Origin: CAYPGJ01 sp964638515
Lineage (GTDB): Bacteria > Planctomycetota > Phycisphaerae > Phycisphaerales > UBA1924
DNA length: 64,000 nucleotides
Assembly (NCBI GenBank): GCA_964638515.1
Contig: CAZWZL010000005.1
Location: forward strand, 21,110 to 85,109
Direction of reading: 5' to 3'
Numbering within the stretch: the first letter of the stretch is position 1; every line of letters begins with the position of its first letter. A program made the position numbers and the translations under genes. Under the pieces are notes generated by a model. It was not told where the DNA came from, made no database searches, and saw nothing but the letters and a program-made list of their open reading frames with translations. Of the stretch, positions 1 through 8,893 are shown one piece after another.

Positions 1-1
1 C

Positions 2-772
2 ACGCTCGCGTGCGCGTGGTCGTGGTTCGGGGGCGCGAGGGCGATTCTCGGCATGGCCGGGGCCGTGCGCATCGAGAAGCAGGACGACCCGCAGCTCTTG
101 AACGTGGTGGATGAGCTTCGGCTGGCGGCGGGGCTGCCGATGCCGGCGGTGTATCTGATCCCGTCGAGGGCCATGAACGCGTTTGCGACAGGGCGCGATC
201 CGAAGAACGCCGCCGTTGCGATCACCACCACGCTTCGTGAGCAGCTCGATCGTGATGAGCTTTCGGGCGTGATCGCGCACGAGCTGGCGCATGTTCGCCA
301 CTATGACGTGCGGTTCATGATGCTGATGGCCACGCTGGTGGGCCTGATCGTGTTTCTGTGCGACGTGTTCCTGCGTTCGCTGCGGCACGCGCGATTCCGA
401 GGGTCGGGCAAGAGCAAGGGCGCGGGGCCGCTGATTCTCGTGGCGCTGGCGCTGGCGATCGTGTTCGCGATCGTCGCGCCGGTCCTGACCGCGTTTATTC
501 AGTTCGCGATCTCGCGCGAGCGGGAGTATCTCGCGGACGCGGGCGCCGTGGAGCTGACCCGATACCCGGAGGGGCTCGCTTCCGCGTTGCGCAAGCTCGC
601 GGACGCTTCAACGCCCATCGATCCGGACAAGGCCAACCGCGCCATCGCGCACCTGTACATCGTCAGCCCGCTCCGTCGGGCGATCCGCACGCACGGGGCC
701 CTTGACAGCGTGTTCTCCACGCATCCGCCCGTGGAGAAACGCATTGCGCGGCTGATGGCGCTCACCCGCTGA
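2..772 (+). CDS. htpX: HtpX-like M48 family membrane zinc metalloprotease (5' end outside window)
   Basis: Membrane-bound zinc endopeptidase that degrades misfolded membrane proteins. The frame is open to the left edge, and the residues before the first in-window ATG at 53 still fit the family, so the gene starts upstream. Visible are the family block GLPMPAVYLIP followed by NAFATGRDP, the HELAH zinc site (HExxH) and the downstream SREREYLADAGA block, whose glutamate is the third ligand. Two hydrophobic segments lie between HELAH and that block, as in HtpX. The C-terminus (FSTHPPVEKRIARL) is also canonical. All key residues are present, so it should be active. It is convergent with the feo genes. 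HtpX itself and a close M48B paralogue cannot be told apart here. Confidence 0.9.
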   Translation, partial: TLACAWSWFGGARAILGMAGAVRIEKQDDPQLLNVVDELRLAAGLPMPAVYLIPSRAMNAFATGRDPKNAAVAITTTLREQLDRDELSGVIAHELAHVRHYDVRFMMLMATLVGLIVFLCDVFLRSLRHARFRGSGKSKGAGPLILVALALAIVFAIVAPVLTAFIQFAISREREYLADAGAVELTRYPEGLASALRKLADASTPIDPDKANRAIAHLYIVSPLRRAIRTHGALDSVFSTHPPVEKRIARLMALTR

Positions 773-774
773 GG

Positions 775-936
775 CTATTCGCGTTCGTGGTCGGTGCGCT
801 TGATGGTCAGCGCGACGCGAGTTCCGGCGCGCTTTCGACGCGGCCAGAGGCCTCGGAGGATCCACAGCGCCGCCCCGAGCGCCGCGAGCGTTGCGACCCA
901 GAACTGCCAGTCGTTCCAAGGGATGGCGGCCGCCAT
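775..936 (-). CDS. small FeoB-associated membrane protein
   Basis: This 53-residue protein begins with an ATG one base after the feoB stop codon, so it is almost certainly co-translated with feoB. It has one membrane segment (about residues 12-31, FWVATLAALGAALWILRGLW) followed by a basic tail, the layout of the small proteins often encoded after feoB (FeoB-associated or P12 family). Those usually carry several cysteines near the C-terminus; this one has none. A role in assembling or regulating FeoB is inferred from position only. An upstream in-frame start at 975 lies inside feoB and was not chosen. Confidence 0.6.
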   Translation of the reverse strand: MAAAIPWNDWQFWVATLAALGAALWILRGLWPRRKRAGTRVALTIKRTDHERE

Positions 937-937
937 G

Positions 938-2920
938 TCAGGGCATCCCCGCGAGGCCGAGCCCCTGGTAGGCAATCAGGGCGGCGAGATAGGCCAGACC
1001 GGACATCCATGCGAGCTGGAGCATCGCCCAGCGCCAGCCTCCGGATTCCTTGGCGGTCACGACGAGTGTCGGGAGACACTGCATGGCAAGCACGTAGTAG
1101 ATGAGGAGCGACCAGCAGGTGCGCTGCGTGAAGATGGGGCGGCCGTCGTCACGACGCGCGTTGCCGATGCCTTCGACGAGGCCGGCTTCATTCTCCGGCT
1201 CGGCGCCTTGCGTCACCACGGCCATGGTGGAGACGAACACTTCCCGCGCCGCGAACGAGGCGAGGATGCCGATGGAGAGTTGCCGGTCATACCCCAGCGG
1301 CGCGAGCACCGGTTCGGCGATGGCGCCAAGGCGACCGATGAACGATCGGCGCGCGGCGTGCTGGTGCTGGAGGCGGTCGGCCTCGTTGAGGAGCGATTGG
1401 AACTCCTCGCCTTCGCTTGAGGCCATTGCGGCGGCTTGCTCTCGCAGGCGCATCGCGTCGGGAGGCGGACTGACGCTCGGGTATGCGCTAAGCCACCAGA
1501 GCAGCACGGAGATGGCCAGGATGTTCGTGCCGGCCTTCTTGAGAAACACGAGACCGCGGTCGTACATGGTGACGAAAGCGGTGCGGACGCTGGGGGTCTT
1601 GTACGAGGGAAGTTCGAGCGCCATCGGCGTAGCTTGCCCTCGCGCCACGGTTCGACGGGCGACGAATGCGCTGAGGACGCCGGCCGCGGCGCCGAGGACG
1701 TAGCACGAGGCGAAGGCGAGCGCCTGCTTAGCTGGGCTGTCGCGGAACAACAGCGTGCAGAGGAGCACGTAGACGGGGATGCGGGCCGAGCAACTCATGA
1801 AGGGGGCAACGAGGATGGCGGCGAGTCGCTCGCGTCGATCGGGGATGCCTCGGCACGACATGATTCCCGGCAGCGCGCAGGCGTGAGAACTCAGCAGCGG
1901 AACGAAAGCATGACCAGAGAGCCCGAAGGGGCGGAGCCATCGATCGGTGACGAATGCCGCGCGGGCGAGGTAGCCGGTTCCTTCAAGGATGGAGATCAGG
2001 AAGAAGAGCAGGCAGATCTGGGGCAGAAACACTGCCGTGGCGCCGACTCCGGGGATGACGCCGCCGGAGATAAGTTCGGCCAGAACGCCGGGCGGCATGG
2101 CGCGTTCGGCGAGCGAGGCGAGGCTCGCGAATCCGACATCGATCCAGTCCATCGGCCAGGCCGCGAGCCTGAACACGCCGTAGAAGAGGGCGGTCATGGT
2201 GATCGCAAATGCCATGAGCCCGAGCGCCGGGTGGGTAAGGACGCGGTCGACGCGATCGGTCCATGCGTCCTCTCTTCGAGCCGCTTCGAGCGAGCGGACA
2301 CGCACGCATTCTCGAGCGACGTCTTCGGCCCACGCCGCGAGCGCGGCCTCGCCCTGGGGAGGGCGCTCGGCCGGGGGTTTTGCGCGCTCGACGTGCTCGA
2401 GCAGTGAAGAGAGCCCCGAGCCTGTTCGAGCGCAGACGAGCGCCACGTCGCAGGAGAGTCGGCGGGCGAGGGCGTCGGCGTCGATGTGCACGCCGCGGCG
2501 ATCGGCGAGATCGATCATGTTGACCGCCAGCACCGTGGGAACCCCTCGGCGCAGCACCTCGCCGGCGAGCGTCAGGTTGCGCGCGAGATTGGTCGCATCG
2601 GCCACGACGATGGCGACATCGGGGGGGCGGCGTTCGTCGCCTTCGGGAGCGGCGGACCCGTCGAGCGCTCTGCGGCAGAGCGCGGCTTCGAACTGATCAA
2701 GATCGATGGAGTAGACGCCGGGAAGGTCGATGAGGTCAGCCCAGCGTCCGGAGTCGCGCACGCGGAGCCGACCGACGCGGGCTTCCTGAGTGGTGCCGGG
2801 GAAGTTACTGGTCTTATGGTTGAGGCCGGTGAGTTGATTGAAGAGTGTCGTTTTGCCGGTGTTGGGGTTGCCCAACAGCGCCACTCGGAGTGTGCCGAGG
2901 GTGACCGGAGCCGCGTGCAT
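938..2920 (-). CDS. feoB: ferrous iron transport protein B (GTPase-gated Fe2+ permease)
   Basis: Inner-membrane Fe(II) uptake protein of 660 residues. The N-terminal G domain shows G1 GNPNTGKTTLFN, the G3 region IDLPGVYSI and G4 NMIDLAD. The membrane half contains the two Gate repeats, one with SSHACALPGIM and the other with FAAREVFVSTMAVV. The ATG at 2920 follows the feoA stop by four bases and puts G1 about 15 residues from the N-terminus, as in other FeoB proteins; the frame runs further upstream but overlaps feoA. It is somewhat shorter than the enterobacterial protein. Transcribed with feoA and the small membrane protein, probably under iron control. Confidence 0.95.
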   Translation of the reverse strand: MHAAPVTLGTLRVALLGNPNTGKTTLFNQLTGLNHKTSNFPGTTQEARVGRLRVRDSGRWADLIDLPGVYSIDLDQFEAALCRRALDGSAAPEGDERRPPDVAIVVADATNLARNLTLAGEVLRRGVPTVLAVNMIDLADRRGVHIDADALARRLSCDVALVCARTGSGLSSLLEHVERAKPPAERPPQGEAALAAWAEDVARECVRVRSLEAARREDAWTDRVDRVLTHPALGLMAFAITMTALFYGVFRLAAWPMDWIDVGFASLASLAERAMPPGVLAELISGGVIPGVGATAVFLPQICLLFFLISILEGTGYLARAAFVTDRWLRPFGLSGHAFVPLLSSHACALPGIMSCRGIPDRRERLAAILVAPFMSCSARIPVYVLLCTLLFRDSPAKQALAFASCYVLGAAAGVLSAFVARRTVARGQATPMALELPSYKTPSVRTAFVTMYDRGLVFLKKAGTNILAISVLLWWLSAYPSVSPPPDAMRLREQAAAMASSEGEEFQSLLNEADRLQHQHAARRSFIGRLGAIAEPVLAPLGYDRQLSIGILASFAAREVFVSTMAVVTQGAEPENEAGLVEGIGNARRDDGRPIFTQRTCWSLLIYYVLAMQCLPTLVVTAKESGGWRWAMLQLAWMSGLAYLAALIAYQGLGLAGMP

Positions 2921-2924
2921 GGAC

Positions 2925-3257
2925 TCAGGCCTCGCCGCCGCCCGGGGCGGAGACGAGCACATTCTCCGCCAGCGAGCGTGCAAGCCCGATGCGGCAGGAC
3001 ATGCCGCACGCGCTGCCGATTTCGACAATGCAGGGCTCGCCCGTGCGGCACACTCGAACGCTTGCGCTGGGGCGGAGGCCCATGGCTCGCAGGGTCGCAG
3101 CGCCATCGGCGGTGACCCGGGCTTCGCACACGACGGCCCGCTCGCCCACCCGCAGCTGCGCGAGAGATCGGCCCCGCAAATGAGTCGCCTCAGAAGGCGA
3201 ATTGGCCGGGGTCTGAGCGACCGGGGCCAGCGAGATGATTGGTGCGAGCGTGCTCAC
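2925..3257 (-). CDS. feoA: ferrous iron transport protein A (FeoA, SH3-like)
   Basis: Small cytosolic partner of FeoB, 110 residues. The FeoA domain occupies the C-terminal two thirds: LRVGERAVV, then RAMGLRPSASVRVCRTGEPCIVEIG and a closing segment ending ENVLVSAP. The chosen start is GTG at 3257 because no ATG exists in frame near the domain; a TAGGAT hexamer lies eight bases upstream and could be either a weak ribosome site (AGGA) or a -10 element for a leaderless message. A palindrome resembling a Fur box lies about 20 bases upstream. The first 35 residues are not conserved, so a later start is possible. Confidence 0.85.
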   Translation of the reverse strand: MSTLAPIISLAPVAQTPANSPSEATHLRGRSLAQLRVGERAVVCEARVTADGAATLRAMGLRPSASVRVCRTGEPCIVEIGSACGMSCRIGLARSLAENVLVSAPGGGEA

Positions 3258-3265
3258 TGGGCGTG

Positions 3266-3271
3266 ATCCTA
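3266..3271 (-). promoter_or_regulatory. TAGGAT hexamer before feoA
   Basis: TAGGAT lies eight bases before the GTG start of feoA. It fits a -10 element placed for leaderless transcription, one of a set of similar hexamers in this window. The embedded AGGA could instead act as a weak ribosome-binding site. No convincing -35 is seen. Confidence 0.4.
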
Positions 3272-3277
3272 CGGTCG

Positions 3278-3294
3278 TTGAGACTGAATCGCAA
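3278..3294. promoter_or_regulatory. candidate Fur box upstream of feoA
   Basis: The 17-base inverted repeat TTGAGA-N5-TCGCAA (one mismatch between arms) begins 20 bases before the feoA start. Its core matches the Fur pattern TGAxAAT-N-ATTxTCA at most positions. The position overlaps where a feoA promoter would lie, so iron-dependent repression is plausible. No Fur gene is in the window to support this. Confidence 0.4.
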
Positions 3295-3331
3295 TTCGTC
3301 TGAAAACAGGGCGGGACACGCCCCGCGGGCC

Positions 3332-4546
3332 TCAAGTGGAATACGACGAGTTTATCTGAATATAACCCTCGGTGAGGTCGCAGGTGAAGAACTCGTCCTC
3401 CGCCTTTCCGAGGCCCAGATCCGCGCAGATCTCGATCCGGCGTCCGGCGAAAACACGGGCCAGGAGCGGACGGACTCCGTCCACCGGGGCTGCATGCTCG
3501 TACATCACGTTTCGGGATCCGTCGTCCGGACCGACCTCGACACGGAGGCGCGCCATGTCGATCCGGGCATCGGCGCGGCCCACGGCGGCCACGATGCGGC
3601 CCCAGTTGGGATCGCCTCCCGCGATGGCCGTGCGCACGAGCAGGCTCGACGCGACGGTCTGCGCGACGGACGCCGCCATGCCCGCGTCGAGCGCGCGGGT
3701 CGCGCGCACGTGAATGAGCTTGCGAGCGCCTTCGCCGTCGGCGACCACTTGAATGGCCAGCGCGCGGGCCACGGCGGTGACTGCCTGGTCCACCGATCCG
3801 GCGGGGAACTCGCCGGACTCGCCCGAAGCCAGCAGCAGCACGGTGTCGTTCGTTGAGGTGTCGCCATCCACGGTGATGCGATGAAACGAACGATCGCACG
3901 CGGCTCGCAGGATTTGGTTGAGGCGCGGCGCATCCGCGCGAGCGTCGGTCAGGATCACGGCGAGCATAGTCGCCATGTTCGGGTGGATCATGCCCGAGCC
4001 CTTGGCGATGCCGGCGACGTGCAGCGTGCGCCCTTCGTGCTCGACGCGGATCTCCGCCGTTTTGGTGGATGCGTCGGTGGTGAGGATGCCGCGCGCGGCG
4101 TCCATGAGGCCGCCATCGTGCGCGGCGCGAGCGATCGTTGGAATCGCGGCCTCGATCTTTTCCGAGGGCAGCGTCGATCCGATGAGTCCGGTGGACATGA
4201 CGAGCACCTCGTCGGGGCTGCAGCCCGCGGCGCGGGCCGCGGCGCTCGCTGACTGGCGCGCTCGCGCCATGCCGTCCTCGCCGGTGGCCGCGTTCGCGCA
4301 GCCGGAATTGGTCAGGACGACGCGCGCGCGGCCTCCGGACCGTTTGAGCGCTTCCGCCGTGAGGGTGACCGGCGCGGCGCGGAGGAGATTGGTGGTGAAC
4401 ACGCCGGCGGCGGAGGCGCCTTGCGGGCACGCGATCCATGAGAGATCGGGCTTCTTCCCTTCCTTGATGCCGCACCACGTTCCCGTGGCCACGAAGCCAC
4501 GAGGACACGTGGCCGAGCCGGTCGTTGCCTGCAACGTCGGACTCAC
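3332..4546 (-). CDS. argJ: bifunctional glutamate N-acetyltransferase / amino-acid N-acetyltransferase ArgJ
   Basis: Cytosolic enzyme of the cyclic arginine route: it moves the acetyl group from N-acetylornithine to glutamate. The 404-residue protein shows KGSGMIHPNMATML, where the Thr is the autocleavage site and nucleophile, and DGDTSTNDTVLLLASG. GTG at 4546 was chosen because it overlaps the argH(A) stop as GTGA, has GGAG nine bases upstream and gives the usual ArgJ N-terminus; an ATG at 4561 would add five residues. Last gene of the arginine operon, 74 bases before feoA. Whether it also has acetyl-CoA activity is not visible from sequence, and the neighbouring argH(A) supplies a separate acetyltransferase domain. 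Confidence 0.93.
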   Translation of the reverse strand: MSPTLQATTGSATCPRGFVATGTWCGIKEGKKPDLSWIACPQGASAAGVFTTNLLRAAPVTLTAEALKRSGGRARVVLTNSGCANAATGEDGMARARQSASAAARAAGCSPDEVLVMSTGLIGSTLPSEKIEAAIPTIARAAHDGGLMDAARGILTTDASTKTAEIRVEHEGRTLHVAGIAKGSGMIHPNMATMLAVILTDARADAPRLNQILRAACDRSFHRITVDGDTSTNDTVLLLASGESGEFPAGSVDQAVTAVARALAIQVVADGEGARKLIHVRATRALDAGMAASVAQTVASSLLVRTAIAGGDPNWGRIVAAVGRADARIDMARLRVEVGPDDGSRNVMYEHAAPVDGVRPLLARVFAGRRIEICADLGLGKAEDEFFTCDLTEGYIQINSSYST

Positions 4547-6423
4547 CAGTCGCACTCCCATGCCATGAACGACCACTTTGCTGCGGACCGATCGCGTCGC
4601 GCCCAGGCGCCCGCGGCCATTTCGCCGAGCGTTGCCGCTTCGACCGGCGCAAAGCCGAGGCGCGCGAAGAACGCCGGCTCGCACGTCAGCACGAAGACGC
4701 GATCCAGCCCGAGCTTTCGACCGTCTTCGCACAGGCGTCGCGCGAGGGCGCTTCCGGCGCCCCGGCCGGTGAACTCGGGATCGACCGCCAAGGACCTGAT
4801 CTCCGCGACGTGATCGGCTCCGACCACGAGCGAGCCGCATCCAACGACGCGCTCCTCACCGGTGGCGCCGCCCCGCACCGCGACCGTGAACTGTCGCATG
4901 GAGCGCGCCACGTCGGCCTCATCGCGCGCGATGGTCTGCCCGCTGTCCGTCCATGCGTTCACGACGGCCGCGATGCTCTCGGCGTCCCAGGCGCGGGCCT
5001 TTCGGGTGGTGATGGCGTGCGCCTCGGCGAGCGCGGGCGCGAGCCGGGACTCGGCTTCCGCCAGGGCCTTGCGCACGCGGCCTGGGGCCGGCCCGCCGAC
5101 CACGTCGCGTCGAGCGAGCGTTGCCTCGGTCGACAGGCAGTCAATCACATCTCGCTCGATGGCGGGCGCGACGGATCGCAGCTCGTCGAGCGAGAGCCCT
5201 TCGATGGGCGCACCCTGCTGGATCGCCATGCGCACCACGCGCCCCGCGGCGTCGTGGGCGTCTCGGAACGGCATCCCCTTGCGGACGAGGTAATCCGCGA
5301 GTTCGGTGGCGTTGGAATAGCCCCCCGCTGCCGCTTTGGCGCACGCTTCGCTGTCGAAGGACATGCCCTCGGCCACCAAAGCGAGCATTCGCAGGGACAT
5401 CGACGCGGAACGCATCGCGTCGATGACGCCTTCCTTGTCCTCCTGCTGGTCCTTGTTGTAGGCGAGCGGCAGCCCCTTGAGCACCATGAGCAGTCCGACG
5501 AGCGCGCCGGTGATCCGGCCCGACTTCGCGCGGATCAGCTCCAGCGCGTCCGGGTTCTTCTTCTGCGGCATCAGGGAGGAGCCGGACGACACGGCGTCGC
5601 TGAGACGCACCAGCCCGAATTCGGACGTGGCGTAGAGGATCACATCCTCCGCGAAGCGCGAAAGGTGCACCGCCAAGATCGCGAGCGCGCTGAGTGATTC
5701 GGCGACGAAATCGCGGTCGCTCACCGCATCGAGCGAGTTTGGGGTGGGGCGGTCGAACCCGAGGGCGTCGGCCAGGGCCGCGCGATCGATCGGGTACGCG
5801 GTTCCGGCGAGCGCGCCGGAGCCGAGGGGGCAGACGTTCAGGCGGCGGCGCGCGTCAATGAGTCGTGACGCGTCACGCTCAAGCATTTCGACGTAGGCGA
5901 GCGCCCAATGCGCGACGGACACCGGCTGTCCGCGTTGCAGGTGGGTATATCCGGGCAGGGCCACGGACTCGTGGCGGCGCGCGAGGGCGAGCAGCGCCCT
6001 TTGAGCCGCGTGAATCTCCGCGATCCGGCGCGAGCATTCGGAGCGCGCCCAGAGGCGGAGGTCGGTCGCGACCTGATCGTTGCGTGATCGACCGGTGTGC
6101 AGCTTCTTTCCGAGCGGGCCCACGCGCTCGATAAGCTTCATTTCCACCCACGAGTGCACATCCTCGGCGCCCGACGCGAGCGGCGGCTCCGGCATCTCGG
6201 CGGCTTCGATCGCCAACGATCCGAGCGCGCCGATCAGCCTCGTCGCTTCCTCGCGTGTGAGCACGCCCGCGTCGCGCAGGGCGCCGGCCCATGCGATGGA
6301 TCCGGCGATGTCCTGCGTGACAAGCGTCCAGTCAAACGGCAACGAATCGTTGAACGCGCGGAACAGCGGGTCCGGCGCGCCCTCGAATCGACCTCCCCAC
6401 ATCGTGGCGCTGGTGGCGCACAT
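4543..6423 (-). CDS. argH: fused argininosuccinate lyase and GNAT N-acetylglutamate synthase domain, ArgH(A)
   Basis: This 626-residue protein has two parts. Residues 1 to about 468 are a full argininosuccinate lyase (MWGGRF near the start, signature GSSLMPQKKNPD), which splits argininosuccinate to arginine and fumarate. Residues 473-626 are a GNAT domain with the acetyl-CoA loop SLAVDPEFTGRGAGSALARR and the C-terminal FFARLGF block typical of short N-acetylglutamate synthases. The same architecture is known as argH(A) in some marine Gammaproteobacteria. The fusion sits in an operon that also encodes ArgJ, so the GNAT part would only need to prime the cycle. The start ATG follows the argG stop by five bases. 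The specificity of the GNAT domain is inferred from context. Confidence 0.92.
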   Translation of the reverse strand: MCATSATMWGGRFEGAPDPLFRAFNDSLPFDWTLVTQDIAGSIAWAGALRDAGVLTREEATRLIGALGSLAIEAAEMPEPPLASGAEDVHSWVEMKLIERVGPLGKKLHTGRSRNDQVATDLRLWARSECSRRIAEIHAAQRALLALARRHESVALPGYTHLQRGQPVSVAHWALAYVEMLERDASRLIDARRRLNVCPLGSGALAGTAYPIDRAALADALGFDRPTPNSLDAVSDRDFVAESLSALAILAVHLSRFAEDVILYATSEFGLVRLSDAVSSGSSLMPQKKNPDALELIRAKSGRITGALVGLLMVLKGLPLAYNKDQQEDKEGVIDAMRSASMSLRMLALVAEGMSFDSEACAKAAAGGYSNATELADYLVRKGMPFRDAHDAAGRVVRMAIQQGAPIEGLSLDELRSVAPAIERDVIDCLSTEATLARRDVVGGPAPGRVRKALAEAESRLAPALAEAHAITTRKARAWDAESIAAVVNAWTDSGQTIARDEADVARSMRQFTVAVRGGATGEERVVGCGSLVVGADHVAEIRSLAVDPEFTGRGAGSALARRLCEDGRKLGLDRVFVLTCEPAFFARLGFAPVEAATLGEMAAGAWARRDRSAAKWSFMAWECDW

Positions 6424-6428
6424 GGCCG

Positions 6429-7649
6429 TCAGCGCGCCCCGCCAGACTTCTTGAGCGCTCGGATGCGGCTGGGAAGGCTCGCCAGCCGGATGAAGCCCTC
6501 GGCGTGCGCCTGGTTGTAGACCTCGTCGCGCCCGAACGTGGCAAACGCCTCGGAGTAGAGGGAGTTTGGGCTCTTGCGACGCGTGGCCGTCGCGCGACCC
6601 TTGTAGAGCTGCACTTCCACTTCGCCCGACAGCGGCTTGGCCATCGCCTGCACGCAGGCCGAGAGCGCCTCGCGGAGCGGCGTGAACCACTTCCCGTCGT
6701 ACACAAGTTCGGCAAAGGTCAGGGCGAGATGCTCGCGATAATGCAGCGTGTCTCGATCGAACACCACCTCCTCGAGCGCGCGGAGTGCTTCGACCATCAC
6801 GGTCCCGCCGGGGGTTTCGTAGCAGCCGCGAGACTTCATGCCCACGAGCCGGTTCTCGACGATGTCGATGCGTCCGACGCCGTGCGCGCCGGCGAGCTGA
6901 TTCAGCGTCGCGACGACCGACTCGGGCGCGAGCTCCTTTCCGTTCACGGTCCGAGCGCGCCCCTCGACGAATCCGACGCGCACGTTCTCCGGCTTGTCCG
7001 GCGCGACCTGGGGCGATACGGACATGGTCCACATGTCGTCCGCCGGCGCGTTCCAGAGATCTTCGAGCACCTGCCCCTCATGGGAGATGTGCCACAGGTT
7101 GCGGTCGCGCGAATAGATCTTCTCCTTGCTCGCGCTCGACTTGATGTCGCGCGCGGCGAGGTAGTTCAGCAGGTCTTCGCGCGAGCGAAGATCCCACTCG
7201 CGCCACGGCGCGATCACCCGGAGATCCGGCCCCAGGGCCGCGAACGCGCTCTCGAAGCGCACCTGATCGTTGCCCTTGCCGGTGCAGCCGTGGGCCAATG
7301 CGTCGGCCCCGACCTTCCTCGCAACATCCACCTGAGCCTTGGCCAGCACGGGCCGGGCGATCGACGTGCCGAGCAGATACTTCCCCTCGTACATCGAGCC
7401 CGCCAGGATCGTCGGAAACACGTAGTCCTCGACAAACTCGCGCCGAAGATCCACGACGTGGCATTCGCTCGCCCCCGAGCGCTTGGCCTTCTCCTCGATC
7501 CCGGCCAACTCCTCCTCACCCTGCCCGACGTCGCCGACGAACGCGACGACCTCGCTCCCGTACGTTTCGACGAGCCAGGGCATGATGGCGGACGTATCCA
7601 GCCCGCCCGAGTAGGCGAGGACGATCTTCTTGGGGACTTCCCGTTTCAT
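6429..7649 (-). CDS. argG: argininosuccinate synthase
   Basis: Joins citrulline and aspartate using ATP to form argininosuccinate. The 406-residue length is standard. The N-terminal PP-loop LAYSGGLDTS is intact, and the conserved HGCTGKGNDQVRFE, the SSASKEKIYSRD region and SRGCYETPGGT are all visible. GGAGA lies about ten bases before the ATG. It is the fourth enzyme gene of the operon, between argF (79-base gap) and argH(A). Confidence 0.97.
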   Translation of the reverse strand: MKREVPKKIVLAYSGGLDTSAIMPWLVETYGSEVVAFVGDVGQGEEELAGIEEKAKRSGASECHVVDLRREFVEDYVFPTILAGSMYEGKYLLGTSIARPVLAKAQVDVARKVGADALAHGCTGKGNDQVRFESAFAALGPDLRVIAPWREWDLRSREDLLNYLAARDIKSSASKEKIYSRDRNLWHISHEGQVLEDLWNAPADDMWTMSVSPQVAPDKPENVRVGFVEGRARTVNGKELAPESVVATLNQLAGAHGVGRIDIVENRLVGMKSRGCYETPGGTVMVEALRALEEVVFDRDTLHYREHLALTFAELVYDGKWFTPLREALSACVQAMAKPLSGEVEVQLYKGRATATRRKSPNSLYSEAFATFGRDEVYNQAHAEGFIRLASLPSRIRALKKSGGAR

Positions 7650-7728
7650 CGGCGATATCTCTCCGCGCTCCGGCGGTGCGAACAGTGAAGACGCTCAGTA
7701 TCTCTCAAACCACGTCGGTCCGCGAGCC

Positions 7729-8745
7729 TCATCCGCGCGCGATCGAGGGGCTTCGCGGGCCGTTCCCGGGCGCCGAGCCCATCAGATGCAGCATCAGCCC
7801 GGCCTGGGCGTGCATGCGATTCTCCGCCTGGTCGTACACGAGGGAGGCGCTCGAATCGATCACCTCGTCGGTGACTTCCTGCCCTCGGTGCGCCGGAAGG
7901 CAATGCATGAACGCCGCATCGGCGCCCGCCCGGGCCATCAGCGCGGCGTTGACCTGATACGGCATGAACGCGGCGTCACGCTGCGCGCTCGTTGACGAGC
8001 CCATGCTGGTCCAGGCGTCGGTGTACACGGAGTGTGCGCCCGCGACGGCAGCGGGATCGCTGGTCAGCTCCACTCCTCCTTGACCGGTGGCCGCCTCCAT
8101 CGCGGCTTCGGTGGCGGCGTGCCCGGGTTGACAGGCCTCGGGCGTGATGACAACGATCTTCACGCCGAGCGTGGCGCCCAGCAGCATGAGCGATGCGCAC
8201 ACGTTATTGCCGTCGCCCAAGAACGCCAGGCGCAGCCCATCGAGCTTGCCGAAGCGCTCCTTGAGCGTGAGCAGATCCGCAAGAGCCTGGCAGGGGTGGG
8301 ACGTGTCCGAGAGCGCGTTGATCACGGGGATGGACGCTTCCCTGGCCAGAGCCTCCACCGTGGCGTGCGCGTCGGTGCGGGCCACGATGCAGTGGGCCCA
8401 ACGCTCCAGATTCTTGCCGTAGTCGCGGATGCTCTCGCGCTGACCGATCTTGGTCTGCTGGTGGTCGAGGTAGATCGCCTGCGCGCCGAGCCGGTACGCG
8501 CCAACCTCGAAACTCACGCGAGTGCGGAGCGATGCCTTCTCGAAGAGCATGATGACGGTCTTGCCGGTCAGGGCGCCGGAATACGGCGCCGGGTTGCTCT
8601 TGAATCGCATTGCCGTGTCGAGCACCTGCTCGAGGTCGGCGCGCGACAGTTCGCCGCCGGTCAGGACGTCGGCGGCGGCGAGAGGGCGCAGGAGCGCGGC
8701 CGATCCGCGGGACGGGAGTTTGAGAGCGTGCGAGGGGTGCGCCAT
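7729..8745 (-). CDS. argF: ornithine carbamoyltransferase
   Basis: Transfers the carbamoyl group of carbamoyl phosphate to ornithine, giving citrulline. The 338-residue protein has the carbamoyl-phosphate loop FEKASLRTRVSFE, the HPCQALADLLT motif and the ornithine-site motif MHCLPAHRGQEV. A clear GGAGG lies eight bases before the ATG. The first 20 residues are not conserved. An acetylornithine-specific homologue is conceivable, but the presence of ArgJ, which regenerates free ornithine, favours the ordinary enzyme. The 148 bases between argB and argF contain no gene. Confidence 0.93.
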   Translation of the reverse strand: MAHPSHALKLPSRGSAALLRPLAAADVLTGGELSRADLEQVLDTAMRFKSNPAPYSGALTGKTVIMLFEKASLRTRVSFEVGAYRLGAQAIYLDHQQTKIGQRESIRDYGKNLERWAHCIVARTDAHATVEALAREASIPVINALSDTSHPCQALADLLTLKERFGKLDGLRLAFLGDGNNVCASLMLLGATLGVKIVVITPEACQPGHAATEAAMEAATGQGGVELTSDPAAVAGAHSVYTDAWTSMGSSTSAQRDAAFMPYQVNAALMARAGADAAFMHCLPAHRGQEVTDEVIDSSASLVYDQAENRMHAQAGLMLHLMGSAPGNGPRSPSIARG

Positions 8746-8893
8746 GGATCAGGCCTCCGAAAGCCGCGCACGGCGCGCGGCCGAATCTGACAAGCATGCC
8801 GGTGAAGTTCTGCGGGATTCCAACGAATCGCGCGCGTGCGGCCGACGTCTCAGCGACGTCGTCGCGGCGGCGAGGGGCATCGCGAGCGCCGAA

